This document shows positions 47,150 to 55,935 of a stretch of DNA of 64,000 nt, piece by piece (the stretch's first letter is position 1; each line of letters begins with the position of its first letter). The stretch comes from Micrococcales bacterium 31B. Lineage in GTDB: Bacteria; Actinomycetota; Actinomycetes; Actinomycetales; Dermabacteraceae. Made by a program: the position numbers and the translations under genes. The DNA lies in contig JAFFTF010000006.1 in the NCBI GenBank assembly GCA_022803075.1, forward strand, positions 186,251-250,250, written 5' to 3'. The notes below the pieces were generated by a model. It saw only the letters and a program-made list of their open reading frames with translations. It ran no database searches and had not been told where the DNA came from.

Positions 47150-47832
47150 TGAGTCACCTGAACGCTGACGACGACGCCCACGACGACGTCGTGGACGCTA
47201 CCGAACCGGGTGACACCGGGGCGGAGGCCGAGGCGATCGTGGGAGACGAAACGGTGGCTCCCGCAGACGCTGAGGTGGACGCCGACGCCGCGGGGGGCGC
47301 AGACGACGCGGGGGACGAGGCCAGCCCGGCCGCCCCGGCGTCCGAGGCCGACCTGCCCGAGGTTGACGTAAACGTGCCCGACGACGCCTCCGAGTTGCTC
47401 GAGGAGCCCTCGGCGGACGCGCGCGTGGCAGAGCTCGAAAACGAGGTCAAGCGCGTGCAGGCCGAGTACGTCAACTACAAGAACCGAGTGGACCGCGACC
47501 GCGCGGTGGCGGGCGATCTCGCCAAGATCTCGGTGCTGAACTCGCTGTTGCCCGTGCTCGACGACATCGCCGCGGCGCAGGCACACGGCGACCTGGAGGG
47601 CACTCCGTTCGAGTCGATCGCCAACAAGTTGAACGAAACGCTGGGCCGTCTTGGCCTCGTGCAGTTCGGCGAGGTGGGCGAGGAGTTCGACCCGAAGATT
47701 CACGAGGCACTCATGCATGTGACCAGTGAAGACGCCACCGGCGAGACCATCGCCATGGTGTTGCAGCCCGGGTACCGACTGGGTGAGCGGATCCTGCGCG
47801 CCACGCGCGTGCAGGTGCAGGGCCCCGCGTAG
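47149..47832 (+). CDS. grpE: nucleotide exchange factor GrpE
   Basis: This 227-residue protein has an unusually long acidic, Asp/Ala-rich N-terminus (about 80 residues). The GrpE coiled coil follows (LENEVKRVQAEYVNYKNRVDR, about 88-108), then the beta domain with GEEFDPKIHEALM and VLQPGYRLGERILRATRVQV. It releases ADP from DnaK. Its ATG shares a base with the dnaK stop (TAATG), so the two are translationally coupled. Confidence 0.95.
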   Translation: MSHLNADDDAHDDVVDATEPGDTGAEAEAIVGDETVAPADAEVDADAAGGADDAGDEASPAAPASEADLPEVDVNVPDDASELLEEPSADARVAELENEVKRVQAEYVNYKNRVDRDRAVAGDLAKISVLNSLLPVLDDIAAAQAHGDLEGTPFESIANKLNETLGRLGLVQFGEVGEEFDPKIHEALMHVTSEDATGETIAMVLQPGYRLGERILRATRVQVQGPA

Positions 47833-47842
47833 GGCAACCGCT

Positions 47843-47876
47843 GGGGCGCGCGCACGGTCAGCCGTGCGCGCGCCCC
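47843..47876. other. perfect 15 bp hairpin between grpE and dnaJ
   Basis: GGGGCGCGCGCACGG (47843-47857) pairs with its exact complement (47862-47876) around a TCAG loop. There is no T-run, so it may be an mRNA-processing or stabilising element, or a partial terminator, rather than a full stop. Confidence 0.6.
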
Positions 47877-47885
47877 ACGCATACC

Positions 47886-47909
47886 GCGTGACGCGCATTC
47901 GCGTCACGC
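47886..47909. other. second perfect hairpin between grpE and dnaJ
   Basis: GCGTGACGCG (47886-47895) pairs with CGCGTCACGC (47900-47909) around CATT, 9 bp after the first hairpin. Two stacked hairpins in an operon gap are unlikely by chance and point to a post-transcriptional role. Confidence 0.6.
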
Positions 47910-47996
47910 ACCCGCCCCACAGGGGGCAGAATAGGGCAGCACGAGGCCACCCGCCGCGCGCACTTGGCCCGCCACTTGAAGGAGGCTCACGGGTTC

Positions 47997-48980
47997 ATGA
48001 CGGGTCAAGACTGGTTAGACAAAGACTTCTACTCGGCGCTCGGCGTGAAGAAGAACGCCACCGCCGACGAGATTAAGAAGGCCTATCGCAAGAAGGCCCG
48101 CACCATGCACCCCGATGCCAACCCCGACAATCCGCAGGCCGAGGCCGATTTCAAGGCTGTCAGCGAGGCGTACGCCGTGCTGAGCGACGAGAAGCAGCGC
48201 CAGCAATACGACGCCATACGCTCGATGGGTGGCGGGGCCCGCTTCATGCCGGGGGGCAATGGCTTCGAGGACGGTTTCTCGGGCCTCTTCAACGGTGCCC
48301 GCGGCGGCGCGAACATGCCCCCGGGGTTCGAAGACATTTTGAGCGGCCTGTTCGGCCAATCGAGCGGACGCCAGGGTGGCCCGACCGGCTTTCAACCTAA
48401 CTTTGGTGCGAGCCCCCAGGCTGGGGACGACATCACGACCACGACGCAGCTGACCTTTCGCGATGCCATGCTGGGCACGAAGGCGTCGGTGCGCGTGGGC
48501 GGCGGCGAGCCCATCACCATTAAGATTCCGGCCGGGGTGAAGGAAGGCCAAAAGATTCGGGTGCGCGGCAAGGGCAAGCCGGGTTCGCGTGGCGGCGCCG
48601 ACGGTGACCTGCTGGTGCAGGTGCACATCAAGGCGCACCCCGTCTACAGCCGCGACGGCAACGACCTGCGCATGACGGTGCCCGTGGGGTTCGACGAGGC
48701 CGTGCTGGGCGCGACCATCTCGGTGCCGACGTTTGATGGCGGTACCCTCAAACTCAAGGTGCCCGCGGGCACGAAGGCAGGTCAGGTACTGCGCGCCAAG
48801 GGCCGCGGGGTCGGCTCGATCACGGGCAGCGGAGCGCCGGGCGACCTGCTCGTCACGCTCAGCATCGCAACGCCCCAGAATCTGACCCCCGACATGAAGG
48901 CCGCCCTCGAGGCGTGGCGCACGGCGGTTGGCGATGCCAACCCGCGCGACGGACTCGTGGAGCGCGCCGCCGAGGCATAG
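47997..48980 (+). CDS. dnaJ: DnaJ-class co-chaperone without zinc finger
   Basis: This 327-residue J protein has an N-terminal J domain with HPD at 38-40 (ARTMHPDANPD), a Gly/Phe-rich region (FEDGFSGLFNG, FEDILSGLFG) and the C-terminal substrate-binding beta domains (VRGKGKPGSRGGADGDLLVQV; LKLKVPAGTKAGQVLRAKGRG). The CxxCxGxG zinc repeats of type I DnaJ are wholly absent, so it is a type II/CbpA-like form. ATG 47997 is used; GGAGG lies 11 bp upstream, and a TTG start at 47964 is possible. It stimulates DnaK ATPase. Confidence 0.93.
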   Translation: MTGQDWLDKDFYSALGVKKNATADEIKKAYRKKARTMHPDANPDNPQAEADFKAVSEAYAVLSDEKQRQQYDAIRSMGGGARFMPGGNGFEDGFSGLFNGARGGANMPPGFEDILSGLFGQSSGRQGGPTGFQPNFGASPQAGDDITTTTQLTFRDAMLGTKASVRVGGGEPITIKIPAGVKEGQKIRVRGKGKPGSRGGADGDLLVQVHIKAHPVYSRDGNDLRMTVPVGFDEAVLGATISVPTFDGGTLKLKVPAGTKAGQVLRAKGRGVGSITGSGAPGDLLVTLSIATPQNLTPDMKAALEAWRTAVGDANPRDGLVERAAEA

Positions 48981-48982
48981 CC

Positions 48983-49426
48983 GTGGCCATCGACGAGCAC
49001 GCCCCGGTATTCGTTATCTCGGTGGCGGCCGAGCTCGCGGGCATGCACCCGCAGACTCTGCGCAGTTACGATCGGCAGGGCCTCGTGTCGCCGCGGCGCA
49101 CGTCGGGGCGTGGCCGCCGCTATTCGGCGTGGGACATCGCGCAGCTGCGGCAGGTGCAGCACCTCAGCCAGGTGGAGGGCATCAACCTCGCGGGCATTAA
49201 GCGGATTCTGGCGCTCGAGAATCAGCTCGAGGCCACGCGCCAGCAGCTGCAGCAGTTGGCTCTCGAGTATGAACGACTGTTGGGTGAGCGGGGCGCCTCG
49301 CGACGGGTCTTCTCGACCGGCCCCACGGGCGTCACGGTGCAGGTGCCGCGGGGGCGCGCGAGCCAGGCAACGGGCGGTGAACTGGTGGTTTATGGCCAGC
49401 CCCTGCGCGGTTCCGCAGCCCGCTAG
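48983..49426 (+). CDS. hspR: heat-shock repressor HspR (MerR family)
   Basis: This 147-residue MerR-type protein has a winged helix with VAAELAGMHPQTLRSYDRQGLVSP and GRGRRYSAWDIAQL, and a coiled coil (ALENQLEATRQQLQQLALEYERLL). HspR represses the dnaK operon, helped by DnaK itself, and the two HAIR-like sites before dnaK are its expected targets. GTG 48983 lies 2 bp after the dnaJ stop; a longer open frame overlaps dnaJ without support. Confidence 0.93.
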   Translation: MAIDEHAPVFVISVAAELAGMHPQTLRSYDRQGLVSPRRTSGRGRRYSAWDIAQLRQVQHLSQVEGINLAGIKRILALENQLEATRQQLQQLALEYERLLGERGASRRVFSTGPTGVTVQVPRGRASQATGGELVVYGQPLRGSAAR

Positions 49427-49555
49427 GGGCCGCTCGGCAGGCCGCGCCGGTCGGCGGCACCGCCTTGAACCGCCAGTCGGTGCCTTGTGACGCCCGCCGT
49501 GTCATGCACTGTCATGCGGTGTTGCTGCCGTCTCGCTTCACGATAGGTTAGACGC

Positions 49556-50716
49556 ATGCGAATTCTGATTGCTCCCGATAAGTTCAAGGGCTCCTTGGGG
49601 GCCGCCGCTGTCGCCGAGCATGTAGCGGCCGGCCTGAGGGCGGCCGACCCGAGTGGTGAGCACGTGTGCGTCCCCATTGCCGACGGCGGCGAAGGCACGC
49701 TCGAGGCGGCGCTCGCGGCGGGCTTCAGCAGGCACGAGGCGATGGTGTCCGGGCCCACGGGCCACCCGCTCGTCGCTCCCTACGCGTATCGCTCCGACAC
49801 GCGCATCGCCGTCGTCGAGATGGCGCAGGCCTCGGGCCTCGCGGTGCTGCCCCAGGGCACCCTGCGGGCCCTCGACGCGACCTCGCGCGGCACGGGCGAG
49901 TTGATTCGCGCAGCCCTCGACGACGGCGCCCAGACCATCATCGTGGGCATCGGCGGTTCCGCCTGCACGGACGGCGGAGCGGGCATGCTATCGGCGCTGG
50001 GGGTGCAGTTTACGGACGCCTCGGGCCAGCCGCTGGCACCCGGCGGCGGGGCCCTGCTGGGGCTCGAACATGTCAGTTTCAAGAACATTGATCCGCGGCT
50101 GCAGGACACGCGGTTCGTCCTGGCGAGCGACGTAGACAACCCCCTCTGCGGGCCGCGCGGCGCCGCCGCGGTGTTCGGTCCGCAGAAGGGTGCCACGCCC
50201 GCCGAGGTGGACCTCCTCGACCAGGGCTTGCGTCAACTTGCCGACCGCATTGACAGCGTCATCATGACGTTCGACGAGGGCGCCGCCGAGCAGCCGGGCG
50301 CGGGCGCCGCGGGCGGTGTGGGGTACGCGGCCCTGGCCGTGCTCGAGGCTGAGCGCCGGGCGGGCATCGATGTGGTGCTCGATCTCGTGGGGTTTGACGC
50401 GCTGCTGCCGACCGCCGATCTCGTGATCACGGGGGAGGGCAGCCTCGATGGTCAGTCGCTGGGCGGCAAGGCGCCCCTGGGGGTTGCCGCGCGCGCGGCG
50501 GCACTCGATATCCCGACGCTCGCGGTGTGCGGCGTCTCGTCGATCACGGAGACCGAGGCGCGGTCGGCGGGGTTTGCGCGAGTGTATGCGCTGTCGCAGA
50601 TCGAGCCGGACGCGCAGCGCAGCATGGCCGAGGCCGGGCCGCTTGTGGAGCGCCTGGCGGCGACCGTGATGAGCCCCGAAATCACCTCGGGCAAGTTCCA
50701 CGCGATCCTGCAATAG
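49556..50716 (+). CDS. glycerate kinase (GarK/GlxK family)
   Basis: This 386-residue enzyme phosphorylates glycerate (GlxK-type enzymes yield 2- or 3-phosphoglycerate). It begins with the family's ILIAPDKFKGSLGA, and continues with PIADGGEGTLEA, VGIGGSACTDGGAGML and VITGEGSLDGQSLGGKAP. The family is one domain and full length here. It is separated from hspR by 129 bp holding only a weak hairpin. Confidence 0.93.
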   Translation: MRILIAPDKFKGSLGAAAVAEHVAAGLRAADPSGEHVCVPIADGGEGTLEAALAAGFSRHEAMVSGPTGHPLVAPYAYRSDTRIAVVEMAQASGLAVLPQGTLRALDATSRGTGELIRAALDDGAQTIIVGIGGSACTDGGAGMLSALGVQFTDASGQPLAPGGGALLGLEHVSFKNIDPRLQDTRFVLASDVDNPLCGPRGAAAVFGPQKGATPAEVDLLDQGLRQLADRIDSVIMTFDEGAAEQPGAGAAGGVGYAALAVLEAERRAGIDVVLDLVGFDALLPTADLVITGEGSLDGQSLGGKAPLGVAARAAALDIPTLAVCGVSSITETEARSAGFARVYALSQIEPDAQRSMAEAGPLVERLAATVMSPEITSGKFHAILQ

Positions 50717-50752
50717 TCGTGCACAATAGTGGCATCTACGAAAGGGACGACC

Positions 50753-51175
50753 ATGAATTTCTCCACGTGCCTATTTGTTTCCACCCACGCCGCCGCGATT
50801 GCCGCCGCCGATGCCTGGCAAAATGAGGTAGACCCCCCGGAGGATCTCGGCCAGATCGAGTTCGAGTGGATGAGCGAGTTTGATCTGGAGGCCCTGGCGG
50901 GCATCGCGGTCACCACGGTGCATGCGAGCGGCGTGATTTGCGAACTGGATGACGTCGACCTCGACTACGAAAACCTGCTTGCCCTCAACGAAGACATGGT
51001 GCAGGCGCTGGCCGATCTCAACCCCGAGCAATTCGAAGAGGTCGCCGAGCAGTGGGCCGCGACGGAGGACTTCGAGGAAAATACCGCAGCGGCCCTCGCG
51101 GCGGTGCAGCAGATCACCGAGTTGGCGCGTCACGCCGTCTCGGGCGAGCTTGGAATGTACTGCTATACGGCGTAA
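50753..51175 (+). CDS. small acidic protein of unknown function
   Basis: This 140-residue protein is rich in Asp and Glu (for example CELDDVDLDYENLL and LNPEQFEEVAEQWAATEDFEE), has no signal peptide or membrane segment and is probably a soluble helical protein. I do not recognise its family. ATG 50753 has an AAAGGGA site. It follows glycerate kinase by 36 bp, and the two DUF202 genes follow it. Confidence 0.65.
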   Translation: MNFSTCLFVSTHAAAIAAADAWQNEVDPPEDLGQIEFEWMSEFDLEALAGIAVTTVHASGVICELDDVDLDYENLLALNEDMVQALADLNPEQFEEVAEQWAATEDFEENTAAALAAVQQITELARHAVSGELGMYCYTA

Positions 51176-51213
51176 TCTTGCCCGGCAGCCAAAGCAGGTT
51201 GAAGGGAGAGTTA

Positions 51214-51591
51214 ATGAGCGCGCGTCCGCCCAAAATTCGTGAGCCTCGGTGGCGACGAGACGGCGACCGGCCGGACTACCGGTTCTCCCTGGCGAATGAG
51301 CGCACGTTCCTCGCGTGGATCCGCACCGCCATGGCTATCCTCGCGGGCGCCATCGCCATCGATCAACTCACCCCGAATATTGCGCCGACGACGCTGCGGG
51401 TGGTGTTGTGCGCGATCCTCGCGGTGTGCGGAGCCGTGCTGTCGGTCGAGGCGTACCGGCGGTGGACCCTGCAGGAGCAGGCCATGCGGCACAATCGCGA
51501 GTTGCCGCACTCGCAGCTGCTCATCATCATGACCGGGGCGGTCGCGGTGACGGGCGCCATCGTGGTGGCGTTGATCCTGTTCGTGCGATGA
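51214..51591 (+). CDS. DUF202 (YidH-like) membrane protein
   Basis: This 125-residue protein has the DUF202 opening FSLANERTFLAWIRTAMAILAGAIAIDQL, with three membrane segments. The family function is unknown. ATG 51214 has an AGGGAG site, and the longer upstream frame overlaps the previous gene. It is coupled by ATGA to a second DUF202 gene. Confidence 0.87.
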   Translation: MSARPPKIREPRWRRDGDRPDYRFSLANERTFLAWIRTAMAILAGAIAIDQLTPNIAPTTLRVVLCAILAVCGAVLSVEAYRRWTLQEQAMRHNRELPHSQLLIIMTGAVAVTGAIVVALILFVR

Positions 51592-51926
51592 CCTCGCTGC
51601 CGGAACTGCGGGACCCGGGGCTGCAGCCTGAGCGCACCGCGCTCTCGTGGCGGCGCACTTTCATGGCGTTGCTCGTGAATGACTTCTTGATTGCGCGCAG
51701 TTGGATGCACGCCGTGCATACGTCGGATTCGACCGAGCACGTGTGGCAATTGGGGCTGGCGACGTTCGCTGCGCTGATAGCGACGGGAATGTGGGCCGGG
51801 TGCGTCGTGGTGCGAACGCGTCAGTTGCGCTTTAGCACGGACGCTCCGTCGGCGCGTTTGCTGCGGGTCGCGACCTCGGCTCTGATGCTGTTGGCGGGGG
51901 CAATTTTGGCGGCACTCGTGCTGTAG
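51588..51926 (+). CDS. DUF202 family membrane protein
   Basis: This 112-residue protein has the DUF202 signature GLQPERTALSWRRTFMALLVNDFL and three membrane segments. It overlaps the stop of the first DUF202 gene (ATGA). The tandem pair is a recurrent actinobacterial arrangement and may form a hetero-oligomer; that is inference. Confidence 0.83.
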   Translation: MTSLPELRDPGLQPERTALSWRRTFMALLVNDFLIARSWMHAVHTSDSTEHVWQLGLATFAALIATGMWAGCVVVRTRQLRFSTDAPSARLLRVATSALMLLAGAILAALVL

Positions 51927-52049
51927 CGAGCGGACTTCGCGAATAACGTTTTGAGCCGTGTAGTTAGACAAATGCACGTTCTTGAACAGTTGTGGCAAGC
52001 GGTTACATTCCGCCGGGCGGCGCGAGAGTCCAAAAGCTAGGATGACTGC

Positions 52050-52838
52050 ATGACTCCAGACCGCATCGCTCGCGCTGCAGATTCGGGGGCGCGGTCTCAA
52101 ACCCTTGAGCGGGGGATTGTCGCGCTGATCGCGCTCTCCGACGCCGAGCGCCCCATGACCATTCAAGACCTCTCCGACCACCTTGGCCTACACCGTTCGA
52201 TCGTGTACCGCATTCTGCGCACCTTCGAGGACTATGCGCTCGTGTGGCGCGATCAGTCTGGGCACCTGCGGCTCGGCGCCCGGCTCGCCGCCATTGCGCG
52301 GTCGGTCTCTAAAGACGTGCAATCGGTCGCGCTGCCCGTGCTGACCGAACTCGCCAATACGTGGCGCATGACGGCGTTCGTCTCGGTCTGGAACGGGCGC
52401 GAATGCGTCACGCTAGTGTCGGTCGAGCCTCGCCGCACTCCGCAGTCGATTGCTCTGCGCGCCGGCGCGCGGCACCCCGTGGGCCGCGGCGCCCCCGGCG
52501 TCGCGATTCAGGCGTGCTGCACGTCCTCCGAGTGGGAGGCCCAAGAGGTTGAGGTGAGCGCGCGGCCCGAGGTCGAGCGCTTGAGGCGCGGCGGCTTCAT
52601 CATGACTACGGGTGAGATCGACGCGTCGGCGTCGGCGCTGTCCGTGCCGCTCTGCCTGCCCGGGGAGCCGCCCGCCGGGTTGTCGCTGCTGTATCGCGCC
52701 GATCATGTGGTGAGTGATGTCGAGGCGCAGGCCATGGGGGATTCGCTGCGCGATGCGGCTGCGGCCATCGCGCGCGACTATGTCGGTCTCGTTGAGGTCG
52801 AGGGTGGTTTCGACGAGCGCATGGGCGCCACGGGGTAA
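52050..52838 (+). CDS. IclR family transcriptional regulator
   Basis: This 262-residue regulator has a winged helix-turn-helix at about 20-80 (MTIQDLSDHLGLHRSIVYRIL) and an effector domain with ARHPVGRGAPGVAI, the usual ligand-binding turn of IclR proteins. Its target is unknown. It converges with the TetR gene, 18 bp apart, and is not obviously linked to any neighbouring operon. Confidence 0.9.
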   Translation: MTPDRIARAADSGARSQTLERGIVALIALSDAERPMTIQDLSDHLGLHRSIVYRILRTFEDYALVWRDQSGHLRLGARLAAIARSVSKDVQSVALPVLTELANTWRMTAFVSVWNGRECVTLVSVEPRRTPQSIALRAGARHPVGRGAPGVAIQACCTSSEWEAQEVEVSARPEVERLRRGGFIMTTGEIDASASALSVPLCLPGEPPAGLSLLYRADHVVSDVEAQAMGDSLRDAAAAIARDYVGLVEVEGGFDERMGATG

Positions 52839-52856
52839 CGACCTGCGGGTAGCGAA

Positions 52857-53480
52857 CTACTGGGGAGCGTCGAGAGCGCGCCGGAGCCCCTCGGCCGCGC
52901 CCCGCATGAACTGACCGATGAGGTGCAGTACGTACGCGGGCTCGAAGGTGGCGAGCAGCATGTCGCTTTGTTCCATGATTCCCGTGCAGCCGGTGAGGGC
53001 AATGTAGGCCGCTGGATGATCGGGGGCGCAGCCGAGTTCTTGGGCGATCAACTCGCGCGCGTAGTCGTTGACGGCCTCGCGGCTGGGAGAGTCAAAGGCC
53101 CGTAGGGTCGGGTTGGCCTGGATCGCGCGCAGGCGGAGGTCTTGCACCTCGGGATCGTTGAACTGTTGCTCGCGTTCGAGCCACGCCTCGAAGACGTCAA
53201 ACAGCGACGCGTTCGGGTCGCGGTCGCGGAACGTCTCGAGCATGCGGCCGATGCACGCCTCTTCGCGGTCGGTGTAGAGGGCCGCCTTAGTAGGAAAATA
53301 CATGGTCACGGTGCGCGCCGAGACGCCCGCGTCGCGTGCCACGTCGGCGATGGTGGTCGCTTCGAAGCCCTTCTCGGCAAAGAGGCGCAGCGCGGCGCAT
53401 TCGATGTCGTGGCGGCGCTGCGCTTTGATGCGCTCGCGGTGGCCCGTGGGTTCGAGTGCGGTGTCTGCCATGCGTTTCAT
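52857..53480 (-). CDS. TetR family transcriptional regulator
   Basis: This 207-residue regulator has a TetR N-terminal domain at about 15-60 with ALRLFAEKGFEATTIADVA and AGVSARTVTMYFPTKAALY. It is divergent from the MMPL exporter gene, and the gap contains two palindromes, so it probably represses the exporter and itself. Two ATG starts exist (53480 and 53471); the first has a GGCGG site. A much longer open frame upstream runs into the exporter and is not coding. Confidence 0.9.
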   Translation of the reverse strand: MKRMADTALEPTGHRERIKAQRRHDIECAALRLFAEKGFEATTIADVARDAGVSARTVTMYFPTKAALYTDREEACIGRMLETFRDRDPNASLFDVFEAWLEREQQFNDPEVQDLRLRAIQANPTLRAFDSPSREAVNDYARELIAQELGCAPDHPAAYIALTGCTGIMEQSDMLLATFEPAYVLHLIGQFMRGAAEGLRRALDAPQ

Positions 53481-53524
53481 CGTAGCCGCCGGAATGCCGC
53501 CATGGCCTCCGGGGATGTGTGACT

Positions 53525-53544
53525 TTTTGCACCCGAGTGCAAAA
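53525..53544. promoter_or_regulatory. operator-like palindrome 1, TetR/MMPL gap
   Basis: TTTTGCAC-CCGA-GTGCAAAA is a perfect 8 bp inverted repeat with a 4 bp spacer, midway between the divergent genes. It is a good candidate binding site for the adjacent TetR protein. Confidence 0.65.
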
Positions 53545-53545
53545 T

Positions 53546-53559
53546 TGCAGTCGACTGCA
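53546..53559. promoter_or_regulatory. operator-like palindrome 2, TetR/MMPL gap
   Basis: TGCAGTC-GACTGCA is a perfect 14 bp palindrome one base after the first site; it shares the TGCA ends and lies 18 bp away centre to centre. The pair suggests cooperative binding of two dimers. Confidence 0.6.
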
Positions 53560-53636
53560 GTTTCTGCGTAGGATGAGCTCAACCCGCCGAGGCTAGTCCA
53601 ACCACTCTGCCCGGCCCTAAGGCACAAGGAACACAC

Positions 53637-55862
53637 ATGGCAAACCTGCTCTACAGACTCGGCCGCGGAGCGGCCCGTCGCCGCATCCTCACGATCGTGA
53701 TCTGGTTCGTGGTCCTCATCGGAATCGGAGCGGGCTCGTTCGCCCTCGAGGCCAAAACCACCAACGACGTGACCATTCCCGGGCAGGAAAGCACCCAGGC
53801 CTTCGACCTCATGGAGCAACGCCTCGGCGCCGGCTCCGCGGCCGGCAGCGCCAATGTCGTCTTCGAGTTGACGGGCGAGGCCAAGGTGACCGACCCGGCC
53901 AACGCCGCCGCCATCGCGTCCACCGTAGCCAAACTCGGCACGCTGCCCGGGGTGGCCAACGCGAGCAACCCGCTCGACCCCGCCAACCCGACGGTCTCGG
54001 CCGACCTGCAAGCGGCCCTCTCGACCGTCACCTACACGGCCCCCGCCTCCGAGATCACCGAGGCGCAGCGCGCCGCCCTGCTCGGCGCGGTCGACGCCGC
54101 CGAAACCGCAACCATGCAGGTCAACGTGACCGGAACGGCGTCCGAGGCCACGGTCCCGTCGATGGGCGGAGCGGGCGAAATCATCGGCGTCGTCGTCGCG
54201 CTCATCGTGCTTGGAATCACCTACGGCGGCATGGTCGTCGCCGGAATGAACCTGCTGACCGCCCTCGTCGGCGTCGGCGTCGGCGCGCTCGGCATCACGT
54301 TCGTCTCGGGTCTCGTCGAACTGAACTCGACCACGCCCATTCTCGCCCTCATGCTGGGCCTCGCCGTCGGCATCGACTATGCACTGTTCATCTTCACCCG
54401 GTTCCGCTCGCTCCTCAGCGAGGGCCACGGCGTTCTCGACGCGGCGGGCCGCGCCACCGCCACCGCGGGCTCCGCGGTCGTCACCGCGGGCCTTACCGTG
54501 GTGATCGCGCTCGCGGGCCTCAGCATCGTCGGCATCCCGTTCCTCGGCGAGATGGGCATCGCGGCCGCGGCAACCGTCGTCGTCTCCGTGCTCGTCGCCA
54601 TCACCCTCGTGCCCGCCGTGCTGGGCCTCCTCGGCAAGCGCATCATGCCACGCCGCGTGCGCAAGGCCGCGAAGGCCGCCGCCGCTTCAGGTATCACCCC
54701 TGAAGCCGCCCCCGTCGCATCCCGCCGCAGCATCTACGCCCGGTGGATCGACGGAGTCGTACGCCGCCGCTGGCTCGCCGTCGCCGGTGCCGTCGTTGCC
54801 CTCGGCGTCATCACCGTGCCCGCCGCCTCCATGCACACCTCCCTCGTCTCCAACCCCGCCGAAGGCACCACCCAGGCTGCGGCGCAGGACGCCATCGCCG
54901 ACCACTTCGGCGCGGGGCTCAACGGCCCGTTGCTCGTCCTGATCGACGGCCAGGGTGCCGATGCCCGCGCCGCCGACATCTCCACGCAGGCCGCTACGCT
55001 CGACGACGTCGCCCTGATCGCGCCTCCCACCGTGCTGCCCACCGGCACTACGGCCCTCCTGACGGTGATCCCGAAGTCCGGGCCCACGGACGAGGCAACC
55101 GTAGACCTCGTACACGCCCTGCGCGACACGTTCCAGACCGAATCCGGGCCGGCCGTCTACGTCACGGGGGCCACCGCCATCAGCGTGGATGTTTCCGAGA
55201 GCCTCGGCGAGGCCATGCCCAAGTACCTCGCGCTCGTGGTCGGGCTCGCACTCGTGCTGCTCATCATGGTTTTCCGCTCGCTGCTGGTACCTATCGTCGG
55301 CGTGCTCGGATTCTTGCTCTCGCTCGGCGCCGCCCTGGGTGCGACCGTCGCGGTGTTCCAGTGGGGTTGGCTCGCGGGGGCCCTCGACATCACGCCCGGC
55401 CCCATCATGAGCATGCTGCCCATCCTCGTCATCGGCATCCTGTTCGGCCTCGCCATGGACTACCAGATCTTCATGGTCTCGCGCATCTACGAAGAGCACG
55501 CCCACGGCGCGGACTCCCGCACCGCCGTCACGCGCGGATTCGCCTCGGCGGGGCCCGTCGTGGCCGCCGCGGCGCTCATCATGTTCTCAGTATTCGCGGG
55601 CTTCGTGCCCGAGGGCATGGCCGTCATGCGCATGATCGCGTTCGCGCTCGCGATCGGCATCTTGTTCGATGCATTCGTGGTGCGCATGGTGCTCGTCCCC
55701 GCCCTGATCGACATCTTCGGCCGCTACGCGTGGAGCCTGCCCCGCTGGCTGCGCTGGCTGCCGCAGCTCGATGTCGAGGGGGCCAACCTGAAGGCCGCGA
55801 CGGGCGAGGCCGAGGGGGCCGCGCGCGCGTCCGACCCCGACGCCGAGCGGGTGACCGCCTAG
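53637..55862 (+). CDS. MMPL family transporter (RND superfamily)
   Basis: This 741-residue protein has two MMPL halves, each with one membrane helix, an extracytoplasmic loop and a five-helix bundle. The core helices carry MLGLAVGIDYALFIFTRFR and ILFGLAMDYQIFMVSRIYEEH, with the Asp-Tyr pairs of proton-coupled MMPL exporters. Such proteins move lipids, siderophores or drugs. The divergent TetR gene and twin operators suggest induction by a substrate. A strong terminator follows. Confidence 0.92.
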   Translation: MANLLYRLGRGAARRRILTIVIWFVVLIGIGAGSFALEAKTTNDVTIPGQESTQAFDLMEQRLGAGSAAGSANVVFELTGEAKVTDPANAAAIASTVAKLGTLPGVANASNPLDPANPTVSADLQAALSTVTYTAPASEITEAQRAALLGAVDAAETATMQVNVTGTASEATVPSMGGAGEIIGVVVALIVLGITYGGMVVAGMNLLTALVGVGVGALGITFVSGLVELNSTTPILALMLGLAVGIDYALFIFTRFRSLLSEGHGVLDAAGRATATAGSAVVTAGLTVVIALAGLSIVGIPFLGEMGIAAAATVVVSVLVAITLVPAVLGLLGKRIMPRRVRKAAKAAAASGITPEAAPVASRRSIYARWIDGVVRRRWLAVAGAVVALGVITVPAASMHTSLVSNPAEGTTQAAAQDAIADHFGAGLNGPLLVLIDGQGADARAADISTQAATLDDVALIAPPTVLPTGTTALLTVIPKSGPTDEATVDLVHALRDTFQTESGPAVYVTGATAISVDVSESLGEAMPKYLALVVGLALVLLIMVFRSLLVPIVGVLGFLLSLGAALGATVAVFQWGWLAGALDITPGPIMSMLPILVIGILFGLAMDYQIFMVSRIYEEHAHGADSRTAVTRGFASAGPVVAAAALIMFSVFAGFVPEGMAVMRMIAFALAIGILFDAFVVRMVLVPALIDIFGRYAWSLPRWLRWLPQLDVEGANLKAATGEAEGAARASDPDAERVTA

Positions 55863-55890
55863 GCGGACCCGTGGCCCGAGCCGCTTAAGG

Positions 55891-55935
55891 AGGCAACCCG
55901 CACCCGTTCTCGGCGCGTGCGGGTTGCCTTTTTTG
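55891..55935 (+). terminator. intrinsic terminator after the MMPL gene
   Basis: AGGCAACCCGCAC (55891-55903) pairs perfectly with GTGCGGGTTGCCT (55917-55929) around a 13 nt loop, followed by TTTTTG. The remaining gap to 56173 contains no gene and probably the promoter for the next operon. Confidence 0.93.
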
